From positions 62,001 through 126,000 of the forward strand of contig JAANDG010000213.1 of the NCBI GenBank assembly GCA_036852015.1: a stretch of 64,000 nt of DNA, in the 5' to 3' direction. Below are positions 1-12,100 of this stretch, piece after piece. Origin of the DNA: Pelodera strongyloides (taxonomy: Eukaryota; Nematoda; Chromadorea; Rhabditida; Rhabditidae). Below the pieces are notes generated by a model. The model had not been told where the DNA came from. It worked only from the letters and a program-made list of their open reading frames with translations, and did not search any database. The position numbers and the translations under genes were made by a program. Each line of letters opens with the position of its first letter. Position 1 is the stretch's first letter.

Positions 1-677
1 AGAAATAGAAAAATAGTGGCGATTAAGTTAACCAATGAATCAAATTATCAAATCAACAGAAAAACGGTCCACACACAGACACTGGTAGTTTTCCTGTGAC
101 ACCATGAAATAGAGCGAACGGCTGTTGGAATTTTTGTCATTGATACCTGAGTAGGCTTTGGGTTCTTTTTCTTCTGTGTTGCTATATAATTGGTGTTACC
201 TGCTTTGTGAGCTTATTCCTTTTCTCCTAGAGGTCAGTTACTATTGTTTGAAAATCCTCTCGTACCTTCAACCAGTGCGCCGAGTCCCATTCTTATATAT
301 ATTCCATCGGATTGCGTGCATAGCCAATTAACTCTCTTATTTGTGTGTCGGTGCCCTCATTCTCTCTCTCTCTCTCTCTCCCTCTCTCGCTCTTTTGTTT
401 TGGAGCTCGTGCTCCTCCATCCGCTGGGCATTCTTGCCGGCTTCACTGTCGTCCTGGTCGTCGTCGTGCCTCACACTCTGACTAGGGGCGGGTCTCCAGC
501 AGGGGCGCTCCTTTTTTACCGGCCCCCAGGTCAACAGCGGTGCGGGCATTATGCCCAAGGTGCCCAGAATGCCCTAATTAGATTTACTCGATATAGCAAT
601 TCTGAAACTAGTTAATTCGGAAGTGGATTCTTTACTGATTTCTTTACTGATTCCTAAACTAGTCTAAACCTCCGTAA
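1..677. other. Upstream region, no gene recognised
   Basis: No exon is recognisable here. A CT microsatellite lies at about 359-392. Long reading frames crossing it are low-complexity. The stretch just before 678 has in-frame stops, so it would be 5' UTR or promoter if the exon at 678 is real. No core promoter motif could be assigned. Confidence 0.5.
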
Positions 678-1004
678 ATGGACATGTCGGATATGCTCCT
701 GTCGGGACGTCGTCGGTCCCGACGATGTTCCCTACCTGTGCTTCCACTGTTAGCACCGTCCGGAGGCGGACTGTCGATTCCGCTAGCACGACCTTGTCAA
801 GTTAATTGGAGACATTCGTCCTCTTCGCAGTTGAATGGATTGGATCCCACTATGTTATTGTCTATATCGTCGGGTCCTCCGTCGTTGACGTGTCCGACGC
901 CGTGGCGAAGGAGCCCGTCAAGGAACCTAAGAAGAGTCGGAGTTAACTTGGGACACTTCTCGCCCCCGATGTCACCATGTCCATCCCCAGTACAGTTTCT
1001 GCAA
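678..1004 (+). CDS. Candidate alternative first exon of the MAST kinase gene
   Basis: The frame opens at ATG 678 directly after in-frame stops and encodes about 109 residues rich in Arg, Ser and Pro, beginning MDMSDMLLSGRRRSRRCSLP. MAST kinases have variable N-termini with basic and Ser-rich patches. The codons are TCG- and CGN-rich like the later kinase exons. A weak donor (CAA then GTAGAA) after 1004 ends the exon in phase 0. That is the same phase as the exon ending at 9082, and both end in similar text (SPVQFLQ against SPVAQFR), so the two could be alternative first exons joining the exon at 10218. Without splicing, the frame runs to a stop at 1091. No homology was recognised for this segment itself, so it could be a separate small gene. 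Confidence 0.35.
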
Positions 1005-1280
1005 GTAGAACAACCTATTCCCATCAGCAGACCTAGGAGCATGACGTCATCATATGGGGTTGGTTTTCCTATTTGGATAGTTTCACCGTAATAATAATCG
1101 TAATATTAATGTATTTATCCTTTTTATGCTTTGGGCGTTGGTGTCTTAATTTTTTGGCATGGTGCTGTGAAGTGAGATATTTCTTTTTTTCGTCTCGGTT
1201 CGGTTAGCTTGATATCTATTCTACCTTGTTCTGACTATCGGACATTGACGTCGTTTGGGCGTTTCATATTTATTGTAATA

Positions 1281-1428
1281 GGGTTTGCAAGTATACTGAA
1301 AATTTACCGTATCTTGGAACTACACGAGAATATTTTTTTAATTTTCCATATTATATATGCAGGTTTCGTGCAGAAATACGGTAGTATTGGCAGAATCAAA
1401 CCGAATTTTTGGTATACTTGCAAACCCC
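1281..1428. repeat. Small inverted-repeat element, GGGTTTGCAAGTAT ends (copy 1)
   Basis: The ends are GGGTTTGCAAGTAT and ATACTTGCAAACCCC. The interior has GGAACTACACGAGAATATT and TTTCGTGCAGAAATACGGTAG, shared with copies at 12373 and 16057. Confidence 0.7.
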
Positions 1429-3304
1429 GTTAATCCCAAAAATGTGCTTCTGCCATTGTTTACACCTAATCCGGGATTGGCGTGATTTCTTTTTTGAACC
1501 TTTATAGTTTTGGCGTTTATCCTGTGAATGAACATGTTTTGTTTGCCTTCAGTAGAAGCCTATTAGCTTTCATTCTCTTAGATTCCTTTCTTTCACGTCA
1601 TCCAGTCATGAATCGAGGCCGTAGCTCATGAGTTTATTTCTTATTTTATTTTCCCGTAAAAGCTTTTCAGGAATATTGGAATCATTTCGCATTGAATCAC
1701 ACATCATCCATCAATTTTATTTGGCTGTTTTTGATGAATTTGAATTTGAGCGAATGAATGAGAGGATGAGAGGATGAATGGCATTCTCTATAATATTAAA
1801 TGAAAGAGAGAGGAACCAAACAATAGCTAAAATTAACGAACCATGCCGTCAATTTACGTAAAAGGCTTGGGGATTGCCGTGAGAAATTGTAGGCCTTTTA
1901 ATTTGAAAGGAGGATATAAGAATTTGAGATTGAATTGTTTACTAGAATGGAAGAATTGTGAAATTGTTTGAAGGTTATTTGATTAATATTATTATAATAA
2001 TAATATGTGTCTTGCTCGCTGGACAAAAGAGGGTATGTCTATCTGTGTAGAGATTTGGTGCTAAATTGGCTTTGTTTTGTGAGGGGTTCTATGCTTTTGC
2101 AACACTTGAGAGTTGTTAGTAATTGTTTTCATAGTGATACTGTATATAAATATTTACGTACAGCGGTAAAAATCATAAAGATCAAGTCGTCACATTAAAG
2201 ATGATCAGATATATGCATATATCATAGAGTAAGGGTTTTATTACTAAATCAGCAATGTATGTATGTTTATTTATTAATCGTCGCTTTCTCGATGTATATT
2301 CTTCTCAGTTTATTTTTTGAACTTCTGGACCTGAAATGACATTTTGAGTAGAATAGGATATATGGTTCTTCTGACCTTCTCTGAAGGTTGAGTTGAAACA
2401 AAGGGAAATGGGTTATGGGATCCTTTTGTTTGAAATCCTGAATTCTGAATCCTTTTGGAACGTTGGTGACTGGACCATAGCCGGTGGAAAGGCCGAGGAT
2501 TATTATATCTTTTTCTTTATCTTGTAGATATTGGTTAATCCGTTTTGGCATTGATGGGCTTCTCGCATGTGGATTATCTTAGTTTTTGGTGGATTTAATG
2601 TTATCCCTATTGTGATTGAATACAACGATGAATGCGTGAAGGCTAAATGTCTTAAAGGAACAAAGTTAATCTTATTTTTTGTTGGCCCTTTTTCTATCCT
2701 TGGTCATTTGGTATTCCATTGTGTATAGAAGAGGATTAATTGATCTCTTGGCCTCATTTGAAACTGTATGAAATGAAGGGTTTGGCTAATCTGATCACTG
2801 GAGACATGTGATACTGTATTACATGAGTAATTCTGTATTATCGGCTTTTGCCAATTACTGTATTAGTACTGTATCTATAGTTTCGACCGATAACTGGATG
2901 AGAAGTACTTTATATGTATGTCCCACACACGTAGTATTAGCATAGGTCCCTTGTTAGGCTAGTATATTGTATTGTGAAGCTTACGGTTATATAATATAAA
3001 GGTTTATTGAGGATATGTAATTAACACATCTCAAAAGGTGACCCTAAGATACCACGCTTCACAACGCAGTATACTCACAAGGGACCAAACTACAAAGAAC
3101 AAAAACACAAACACAAACTCACGAACACTAAACATAATCAAAATCATAATAAGAGCACTAAACGTAATTCAATTCAATTAAAGCATTTAAGGTAGCTTAT
3201 GCGTAATACTAACGTTATTTAAGAAAACAATTTACAGATAAAAACATATATGAGAGTAAATTCACAGATAATGAATATAGAACAGACATCGGTACAACAC
3301 TGAG

Positions 3305-3500
3305 ACCCGATGAGTTGCGCGCCGCACCATTTCGGGAAACAAAATGCGCGCCGCAAAGAAATGGGAAACAAAATGCGCGCCGAACATGAATGGCGCGCAA
3401 AGTTTTCCCGAAAAGGTGCGGAAAAGGGCGAAATGGCGGGTCGCAGTTGCGGGGCGTGCCCCGCACCATTTCCGCACCTTGCGCAACGTTTTTAAAGCGC
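3305..3500. repeat. GC-rich repetitive segment with CGCGCCG and GCACC motifs
   Basis: The motifs GGGAAACAAAATGCGCGCCG, CCGCACCATTTC and CCGCACCTT recur several times within 200 bp. A related segment lies at 3660-3790 (CCGCACCTTT, CCGCACC, GTGCGGGAAACCCCC), so the pair brackets the tRNA-like sequence. Base composition is far above the AT-rich surroundings. Overlapping reading frames on both strands have no recognisable protein content. Confidence 0.6.
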
Positions 3501-3561
3501 TCGGAGGATCTGCCGTAGTGCAGTTGTTGTACTAACATTTTTCGCAAGCACAGATCTCACA

Positions 3562-3638
3562 TGTTTGTTGGTCGAGTGGTCTAAGTCGCGTTCAGAGAAA
3601 GTATCTAACAAGACTGTAGGTTCGAATCCAACACGCCG
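3562..3638 (+). tRNA. tRNA-Leu-like sequence, probably a pseudogene
   Basis: TGGTCGAGTGG is a good A box and GGTTCGAATCC is a perfect B box 50 nt further on. The length between them and the TCTAAG segment resemble a long-variable-arm leucine tRNA. A CAG triplet sits where the anticodon would be. The acceptor arms do not pair well (TGTTTGT against ACACGCC) and the T stem has one mismatch, so it is more likely a decayed gene than an active one. A T run follows at about 3642. Confidence 0.5.
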
Positions 3639-3659
3639 CGTTCTTTTTGCAGTTGCTTG

Positions 3660-3790
3660 CTACTCTTTCCCTCACCGTTTCCGCACCTTTCGGCACGTTT
3701 GGGGGTGTTTCCCGCACCAAAACGGCAACCGTGGGGTAAAAACTTTTTCTGCGCGCATCAAATTCTGTGCGGGAAACCCCCAACTGTTGC
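3660..3790. repeat. Second GC-rich repetitive segment
   Basis: It shares the CCGCACC and GCGGGAAACCCC motifs with 3305-3500. The spacing around the tRNA-like sequence suggests one composite repeat or two arms of one element. Confidence 0.5.
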
Positions 3791-4142
3791 CGCGAGCAAC
3801 CTGAGTTTCGTTGAAGGGAAGAACTACAAATTTTCTCCGTAAAAAATGCAGGGGGGTCTTTGGGAAAAAATAGCGGATTTGTATTTACTAACTGAGAAGT
3901 TCTTCTGCTTTTTACACTGATTAACTTCGGAAGGTAGATTATTGACAAGATCTGCAATTCTATTTAAGACCAATTCCTATCTTTATCCTTAACTAGCTTT
4001 TTTAATAACATATTTGTTGGGCGACTGGCCTAGTTGAATTTTGAGATCTCAAACTAGTTTTTGCGAGAAGCACGAAAGTCTAAAATTAATACGATTTATG
4101 CAGCAATCGTCAGCTTCTCTTCCCTTAAAACAGGTTCTAATT

Positions 4143-4560
4143 TTAATATTCTACTCGCGACTTGTAAGACTGATATCTGACGTTCTTTTTAATACACACA
4201 AGTTTGGAGAAAAACCTTTGGGGGGCTTCTAATCTACGACAAAGAGGTGATTTTTCAGAAGGATTGATAATCTCAGAGCCGTATTCTAAGATGCGCCTTA
4301 CGTAACAATTAAAAAGTTTAATATATGTATCAGCTGAAGCTTGTGGGAATGCTGATAACAAGTGCCGACTTCTCTGAAGTGCTAATGCAGTTTTGACATG
4401 AATATGATGCGAGAAAGTTAACTTGTTATCAACATAAATACCTAAATCTCTTATCTGATCCACCGGCTCGATCCTCTGACGTTCAATATAGTAGACGCGT
4501 CCGGGACCGGTCTGGTTAAAAAAGGTTACCCTAAGGCCTAAGGTCTTGGGGTAACCTTTT
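4143..4560 (-). pseudogene. Non-LTR retrotransposon reverse transcriptase C-terminal fragment
   Basis: On the minus strand an open frame reads VYYIERQRIEPVDQIRDLG, then IYVDNKLTFSHHI, ending in a Tyr/Arg-rich tail. DLGIYVDNKLTFSHHI is typical of the region after the catalytic core in LINE-type reverse transcriptases, where the protein continues toward a C-terminal Cys domain. The frame can be followed back to about 4560. The catalytic YxDD core and the endonuclease are absent, so this is a 5'-truncated relic. Its downstream flank was not resolved. Confidence 0.75.
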
Positions 4561-6321
4561 GAACGAGTGTATATTCAATAAAATATTATTATTGCTTTGT
4601 TCAGCAAATCAATGGTATTGCTTTCTTCAGCCAATCACAGGATGAGTAATCGTGTATATTGTTGGGTTTGAGCTTGCTTCCGTTGTTTTCGCGTTTTTTC
4701 ATGGCAAGAGACAAAGAGCTGAACGGAAAGAAGTCGGAAATTCCAAATTGTCTTTTTCGCTTAGTATTGGGCCTTGGCTCCTTCTTAGTGAAAGAGAAAA
4801 AGCGTCACCCTCATTTGAATACTGTGCAAGAGTTAATTAGTACACCCTTGGAGCCGTTTTCCCCCAATTTTTTTCCTTTTTCGTTGAGGGAAGAGGGGAT
4901 CGGCTGGATGTAGTTTGAAAAGCAAGAGTATTAAGTACAAATAGGGGCTTGTGGTAGAAGGGCTGTGGTGGCCCGTACCAGTTGTAGTGTATACATGTCC
5001 AAACTGACTAGTTGCTGACGATGATTTCATTTTCTCGCCGTTCGTTCACACTGGTCTATTTGTGGGGGAAGTTTTGTTTTCGGGCTCTGTTACTCTAGCT
5101 AGTTGGTTATCTCCGGAAGCATTATTGCAGAAGTGAAAATGGATATATTCGCCGCCCGTTGATCAGTAGAATAACTACTATTCACCCAAATATGATAACT
5201 TTATTTTAAGACTATTGATTAGGCTAGGTTGTGAATTTTGGGTTAAGGATGGTGGAGCTGATAGATGCGAAAATATCCCCGAAATTGGTAACGGGAGGAT
5301 ATAATTTTTCTAGCTTTTGGTTTTTGGCCATACCATTGAACCGTGAAACGTTACTTTTTTCTCTTGGTTTTGATGAACTCCACGTTAATTACGTTTTAAA
5401 TAATTATCGTAATTGGCTCGTGACTGCCAGTTATCGGTTTTCGATTAAAAATGGATAGAATTGAAATGGGCAATTTTTGGGGTCGCTAAATTAATGCTGT
5501 CGTTCTCACGCGTGTGTTCTCAGCTACTTTTTTGCGGATGATAGTTGTATAATTATGTTTTCTCTCGCATTTTGCCCCCGCCTTTTTGGGGTCTTATTTT
5601 GGAACACTATAATTAGTTTTCCCCCTTTCCATCCCCTCACCTAATGGCTTGGTAAATTGAGTCTTCGCTAATGAACTTGGGAATTCTTTTTTGCTAAACG
5701 GGGTGCAATTATATTTATATCTCAAATTGGACGTTGTGTTTGTGTTTTGCAAGATGCAAGAGTGAAATTTTAGTGGATAGAATAGATTCTGAATGCTTTA
5801 GACGAGTATGTTTTGCTCAGCTGAATTCAATAACAATACAATTTGTATTTGTGGTAGAATTGTAAAAATATGAGAATAAGATATTACTTTGGGCGACGTC
5901 TACTCTCTATTTTCTTCTGTATCAATCTCTCTCTCGCTCTCTCTTTCTCTCCCTCTCCCTCTCTACGGCTGGTCATTCTAAAGCTGCTTCATCGCCTCAT
6001 GGCACCATGTTGATGGCGGCACTGAGAATGGATGTCCGTGACATCCTATTTTGACACCCTTTTACTATTAGGTCGGTAGGAGCTAATTGAGAACGCTGGC
6101 AGTCGGCAGTGCCTAAAATAGAATGTTGATGCCTTTTTTCAATTTGAAGTGCAGCACACGCTGGGGAGAGAAGTAGAGTTTCTAAAATTCTGAAGAAGGG
6201 AGAGAATTCGGAACGGGGTCTTACAGTACATTCTTAGGCCGTCAGGCCTTGAAACGTAGCATTTGTTACGGTTGAGTGCCAACTAGGCTACACTGCTGTA
6301 TGTATTACTGAAGTTATATTC

Positions 6322-6424
6322 TGAGGCCGTGTTTACCACTTAATTCCCCGTCTTTTTCTCTGCATCTCTCACATTAGACTGCTATTTTCTGTCCCGAGGG
6401 AATCGGTGTGGTGAATACGGCCTC
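6322..6424. repeat. Short inverted-repeat element, GAGGCCGTGTTTACCAC ends
   Basis: About 100 bp with ends GAGGCCGTGTTTACCAC and GTGGTGAATACGGCCTC. The interior CACATTAGA...CTATTTTCTGTCCC recurs reversed at 6842-6974. Confidence 0.65.
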
Positions 6425-6841
6425 TGGTTAGGCAAGCATATGCAACTGTGCTGATCATGGTCTCCTAATGTGCCCAATGAAACATATCAAGCTTGCAAGT
6501 ATAAAGAATGTGTGGAACGTGTATAATTAATTATTCATCAAAAGGAGGCGTCTCATGTCTAGATCCACGCCTGATGAATGCCAATTGGCTGGGGCTGAGA
6601 GAGAGAGAGAGAACGGAGAGGGAGGGAGGGAGGGAGGGAGGGAGGATAGATAAAGAGAGAAAGGTAACCTGATCTACTTTTGCAATGTATTATGCAAAAT
6701 AAAGCTCGTGCTCACGGAGTTCAGATGTTCAGAATGCACAATGTACCTAGCACATTGAATGTATTTCATAGATTTATAAATAGGCTCAATCACGTGATGT
6801 TGATTGACGGAATGCTGGGATTGTTTGGTTTGTTCTAATTT

Positions 6842-6974
6842 AGAGGCCATATTCACCACTCCGATTTCCTCGGGGAAATAGTCCCTGGGGACAGAAAATA
6901 GCATTCTAATGTGAGACACGCAGAGAAAAGACGTGGCATTCCCCATAAGGAATTGAATGGTGAATATGGCCTTA
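6842..6974. repeat. Second copy of the GAGGCC element, reversed
   Basis: GAGGCCATATTCACCACTCC at one end and GGTGAATATGGCCT at the other, with GGGGACAGAAAATAG and TCTAATGTGAGA inside. This is the reverse complement of the copy at 6322. Confidence 0.65.
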
Positions 6975-7810
6975 GAACTTATAGTTAGAATGGGAGAGCT
7001 GAGGGGGAGGTATTTTGAAGCTTCTTGGCTGAGTTATCCCTAGGTTAGAAATGAAAAGTATTAATAACGGAACATGAATTCATGGTTGTATTTATACCTA
7101 GCCTATGGCTAACTGACATGCTGCATTTGAAACGTTGAGGTTAGAACTTTAGGCTCTAGTTGCCTCTAGGGGCTAACGTTACCTAAAGAGGGGTTCAGGG
7201 GTAACGGTTTAACCCAACCCACCCCCCCCCCCCCCCCCCCCCCTCATGACACGTGAAGCGCCTTGTATCAAAGGAGTTTCACACCTCTTTCGATGTCTTC
7301 TTTCGGTTTGAATTTCGTCGGCAGAAAGTGTTTCCAATAAGTTGATTTCCGAGCCGAGAGATAGAAATTCAAGTCAAGTCAAGTTAAGTTCAGTTGTCTT
7401 ATTGAGCGTTAAAAGGGCAAAGGTGCAGTTGCGTGCGGCGAAATAATTTGACCCCAAAATATCCCTTAGTTTTTCTCTATATATACTCATTGTCTTTTTA
7501 AGGACGTATTTTTTAAGGCTGGCGAAGTTGTTCATGGTTAAATATTAAAATGGACTTGGCTTTTTTTTCGTAAAAATACTCTCATATGGTTCTTCTAAAA
7601 AATATCTTTTGAATTTCCCTAGTGCGCTTGACATTTGTGGATTTGGCATTGAAAACGGAAAGAATTCGTACAGAGAGTGAAAAAAGCACTTCTTTTTCGT
7701 TTTTCCTTTTGCCGACCCGCGTGGGCCCGGACCGCCGATCCCTTGAGGATCTTTGGTTAGATTAGAATATCAGCTGAGCTTGTTCTTATGACGTAACGAG
7801 CTGCAGGCTA

Positions 7811-7841
<31 letters not shown>

Positions 7842-8722
7842 ATGAGTGCTGTTTTTCCATTTTTTCAAACATTGAAGGCTATTCTTCTTCAGAATGACTG
7901 TGGAAATTAGTGATTAAGTGCTCAGGATGAGAACGCGATTGTCGGATATGGTTTTTGCTCCGCGGTTAATTTGATTGTATCATATAAATATAAGCAGTTT
8001 AGTTGGGTTGCTGAGGATTTAGTCCTCCTTGACAATAACAAGGCTTTTTCTTCGAGGATTGGGGCGCTTAAGTCGTTTTTCAATTTCGCATTTATATTGA
8101 AAATCTTTATTTTTTTGTTTCTTCTATCTACCTTTCTCTCTCTGTCTCTCTCTCTCTCACACCCGCTCTCTCTCCGTTTCCGTCTCTCGTTTGGTCATCA
8201 GATTCTAGAGAGGGCAGAAATCCTTTCATTTCCCTTTTTGCGCATTGCTCAACACAGCTTCACATCCCTGCCTCCCTCTGTCTGTTAGTGTGTCCCTCGT
8301 GGCTTTGACTGTTGTCGGGGCCCCCTTATTCGTTCGACACCCATTTTTGGCACTTTAGCCGCAAGCTGACAAATACACACCCGATTCCCGAAAACCTATG
8401 CATAACTCGAGTTTTTCAATTTGAATTGAAATCACACGTGCCGTGAGCTCTGGCTCTGGTGCCAAGTCCTCTTATTCTGAACTGTCCCTGAGCTGCGGAC
8501 CCTGGAGCCTGTGATTTTCGATATTCAGAGATTTTTGCTGTCCGAGAAAGAAGTGCCTAATGCATCGGACACCCGAGCCTAGTAGAATATTCATGTCTTG
8601 CCTGAGCGGTGTACGCTTAATGGAAGCGACCCACACACTCTTGTAATTAGCTATTAGCATAGTATTCTTTTCCTCGGATAACTGAAGAAATAATTCGTCA
8701 CTTGTAACTATTCCGATCCGAG

Positions 8723-9123
8723 ATGTTCAGCGCTTTTTCATCGTCTAAAGGCGCGGATGACAATCCGTGGCGAAGGTTTCCGTCAATGCTGTCGAGGTTG
8801 GTCGACGGGACGAAAGCGACAATGACGCGACCGTCGACGTCGCCCATGTCGTCGTACTCGCTCTCATCGTCGTCGTCACCTATTCCGGTGCATCGGTTCG
8901 AGGGAACCATGTACCAATCGCCGTCACCGTCGACGTCGTCGCTGTGCTCGTCGACGTCACCACTAGCTCCGCCGACGATGCATGTTGCGAGGTCGATGTC
9001 CCTGTTTTCGTTTGGCTCGGAGCCGATGAGATCCTCGTCGCCAAACCTGCCATTTTGCCTATCGCCGGTTGCGCAGTTTAGGGTCGGTGATTGCTGTTTC
9101 TCTCTCTCTCTCTCTCTATCTCT

Positions 9124-9173
<50 letters not shown>

Positions 9174-12100
9174 ATTTCTTTCTTTGTCACCTAATGGCAT
9201 CATTTCACTCTAGCAACGCAGCAACTGTATCTAGCTTGATTTGTTTCTTTCTCTCTGTGTGTGTTTGTTTACTTATGCTGCAAAACGGCGGTTGTGTTCT
9301 CACCGCAGTAAAGAAGGAAAATAGTAACTGTGTTCTTTTCACGCTCATCTTCGACTACTCGAAGTAAGAATAAAAAGATGCTCATTGGGACATGGGAGCG
9401 GTTCATCTTTTAGAATGTGAACACACTTCACGGAGAATTGAATTGAACTCTTGAGTGTCGTGTCCGCCTCTCTCTTCTGATCTCACCCTCTTCTGTCTCT
9501 CCCTTCTCTCTCTCTCTCTCTCTCTCTCTCCTCATATCTTTTTTTCTCTGATATATCTCAAATGTATGAACGCTTTCAGATTTGATGTACTTTTAGACGA
9601 CTTCCTTATCTCCTCTGCACATCTATTTCTTTCCTCCTCTCGTCTAGGTTTTTCGGAAGTTGATTGCAGTTTGTCTATTGGGGGTTTGTCCTGACAAGCG
9701 TTTTTTCTGTCTTCATAAATCTTTTCAGATTTGATGTACTTTTAGACGACTTCCTTCTTTATCTCCTCTGCACATCTATTTCTTTCCTCCTCTCGTCTGT
9801 CTGATTCTCTCTCTAGTACTACATAGTGCAGTTTTTTATTATTTGGGGTTTAATGTCCTGGCCCAAGCGTTTTTTCTGTCTTCATAAACTTTTCGTTTGG
9901 CCCTAATTTTGCTCTCTTCTTCTCTGTCTCTCGTCCGGCACAGTTCACGGTTCTGACTCTCTCTAGTACCATAGCTATTTTCTATTTGAGAATGGGGCCC
10001 TGGCCCTCTGGTGTCTCCCCAGAGATGACGTGCGTTTGGCCCTAGCTATTTTGGACCCATTCAACAAAACGCAAGGCAGACTTTTGCAAATGTGCTTCTT
10101 TATTCTGTGCCGCCTTCCGGCCACCCCCTTTTCGAAGGGTGAAAGTGTGTGAGAGTCGCTAGGAGAGTGAATTAGAGTATGTATTTGTAGTTGTCTGGTT
10201 CTAATTTATTTTTTTAGAAAGATGTGCTCAGCGTATCGCAATCGTCTCGGTCGTCTGCGGCTCGAAGGTCGCTCAACGCGTCCACTTCGCCGGTCATGGT
10301 GCCGCGATGTCGATCACCGGGGAGGTCGTTGTTGGCGTCTTCAACGTCGACTTCGGCGTCACAGCCGACGACTAGTGGACAGAGTGGTCAACATCAGCGA
10401 ACGACGGCGCCAGCGGTTGCGTTAAGGTGGGCCGATTGTACAATATTATGCGACAAGGGTTTAATCCCGCAACCCAACCGCGAATAGAACGTTGATGTTG
10501 CTCTCGGCGCTAGGTAGATAAGGAAATTTTGACGGAAGCGACATGGTGAAGAACTATTGTCATTTATTGTAAAATTGAATGTTCTGAATATAACAATGTT
10601 TCAACGAGTGTAGTTAGATCAAGTATGTATTTAGATTATTGATACATATATTTTGCGAGTTTCTTTTTTGAAGTCTGTAACATCTAACAATAATTAGCCA
10701 ACGACACGCACCTAAGTATGTATGTAGGAATAGAAATGCACGCTCCATGAAGTTGGAATGGTGTAGATATTCAGTGTTGTGGTGAGCTTGTAATTCCAAC
10801 CAAAGGAAACAAAGTGTGTTTAGCACATTTATTCTGTGTGCTAAACAATAAATGTGCTAAACACACTTTGTTTCCTTTGGTTGGAATTACAAGCTCACCA
10901 CAACACTGAATAGGAATAGAAAGTCCAAAGTCTTAATTAGGCGAAACTTGGAAACCATAACTACGTTTTGTTTCAGGTCGTACTCGCAGCGGAATGGTTC
11001 CTCACTGATGGCTCCACAACACGACAATCGACGTTGGTCGGTGGCAAGTCTGCCTTCATCTTCGGGTTACGGTACCCCGGGAAGTAACTCGGCATTTTCT
11101 GTTGGATCGTCGGTTCGTTGTCTTTTGCGATTTTTCAAAGCGATACAACGGCCGGTTTTTGAAACTTATGTTGCATAACTGCATCCCCATATGTTGCAAT
11201 ATAATTGGACTAAAAAAATTATGCAGTATGTGCACATGTATGTACTACATGGGAATACAACGTTCAAATGTGTTTTGAAAATCCGGTGTTATATCGCTTT
11301 AACGCGCCATGCTTTCCTAGACAAAAATTCTTACAAAACTGAACGCTATTATTATATGTTATTTAGTTGGTTAATTGTTGTCCTTTGTGCGCCAATTATG
11401 TGAAAGTCATCACTTCCGGAGTAAGTTTGTCATGGTTTTATATTGCAGAGCCAGTACTCCTCCTCCGAACAATTGTGTGAGGTTGCGGATGCTCTACGTG
11501 TTGGAATACGATTTGATTCAAACGAAAGCTGTCCGTCGCATGATGACGGTTTGCTGGGATTCAGGCCGCGCAGCAGGAGCTTAACGTGAGTATTCTGATC
11601 CCGATGTCTTGTTAAAGCGAAATGTTAGCCCCTTTGGAAAATTTGCATATGATAAGCAAATCCGATGTATCCTATGCTAATTTTGCGCGATCGTCCACGG
11701 CAATCGTACAAAATTAGCATAGGATACATAAGATTTGCTTATCATATGCAAATTTTCCAAAGGGGCTAGCATTTCGCTTTAAACGCAAGTGAAATGTTAC
11801 TGCAAATTGCAAACAAGGTTATGAATACAGAAATAGCTTACTGTATCCGAGATTGTTAGCTCAGAAATAGTAGACGAGAGAGAGTGAGAGTGAGAGTGTG
11901 TGTGATGCAGGAAGTTGAGCTTTGTGGAATACAGACAGGAATGAAATTTTAAAGCGAAATACCTGCCGGTTTTTGAAACACATCGAATAGACAAGCGTTC
12001 CTATGCAGTGTATGCGTATGAACATAAATTAGAATAAAAAATCGAGTTTCGAGCAAATTATCTTCTCCACGTCCACGATTCAGTTGTTCACGATGCGTTT

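Larger units (their letters stand above)
1092..8722. other. Intergenic or first-intron region, mostly repeats
   Basis: No exon was recognised. The region contains a small foldback element (1281-1428), a GC-rich segment around a tRNA-Leu-like sequence (3305-3790), a LINE reverse-transcriptase relic (4143-4560), two copies of a small inverted-repeat element (6322-6424 and 6842-6974), a run of about 20 C near 7222-7242, and CT/GA arrays near 5921-5966, 6598-6655, 7811-7841 and 8134-8180. If the exon at 678 belongs to the kinase gene this is its first intron. Otherwise it is upstream sequence. Confidence 0.5.

Noticed and set aside
244..615. 123-residue open frame on the plus strand
   Set aside because: Its middle is a translated CT repeat, and the rest has no family resemblance.
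2267..2551. 94-residue open frame on the minus strand
   Set aside because: It reads somewhat like protein, but has no recognisable motif, no clear splice context and AT-rich codons, so it is not called.
3215..3547. Overlapping open frames on both strands across the GC-rich segment
   Set aside because: Openness in several frames at once is explained by GC-rich repeated motifs.
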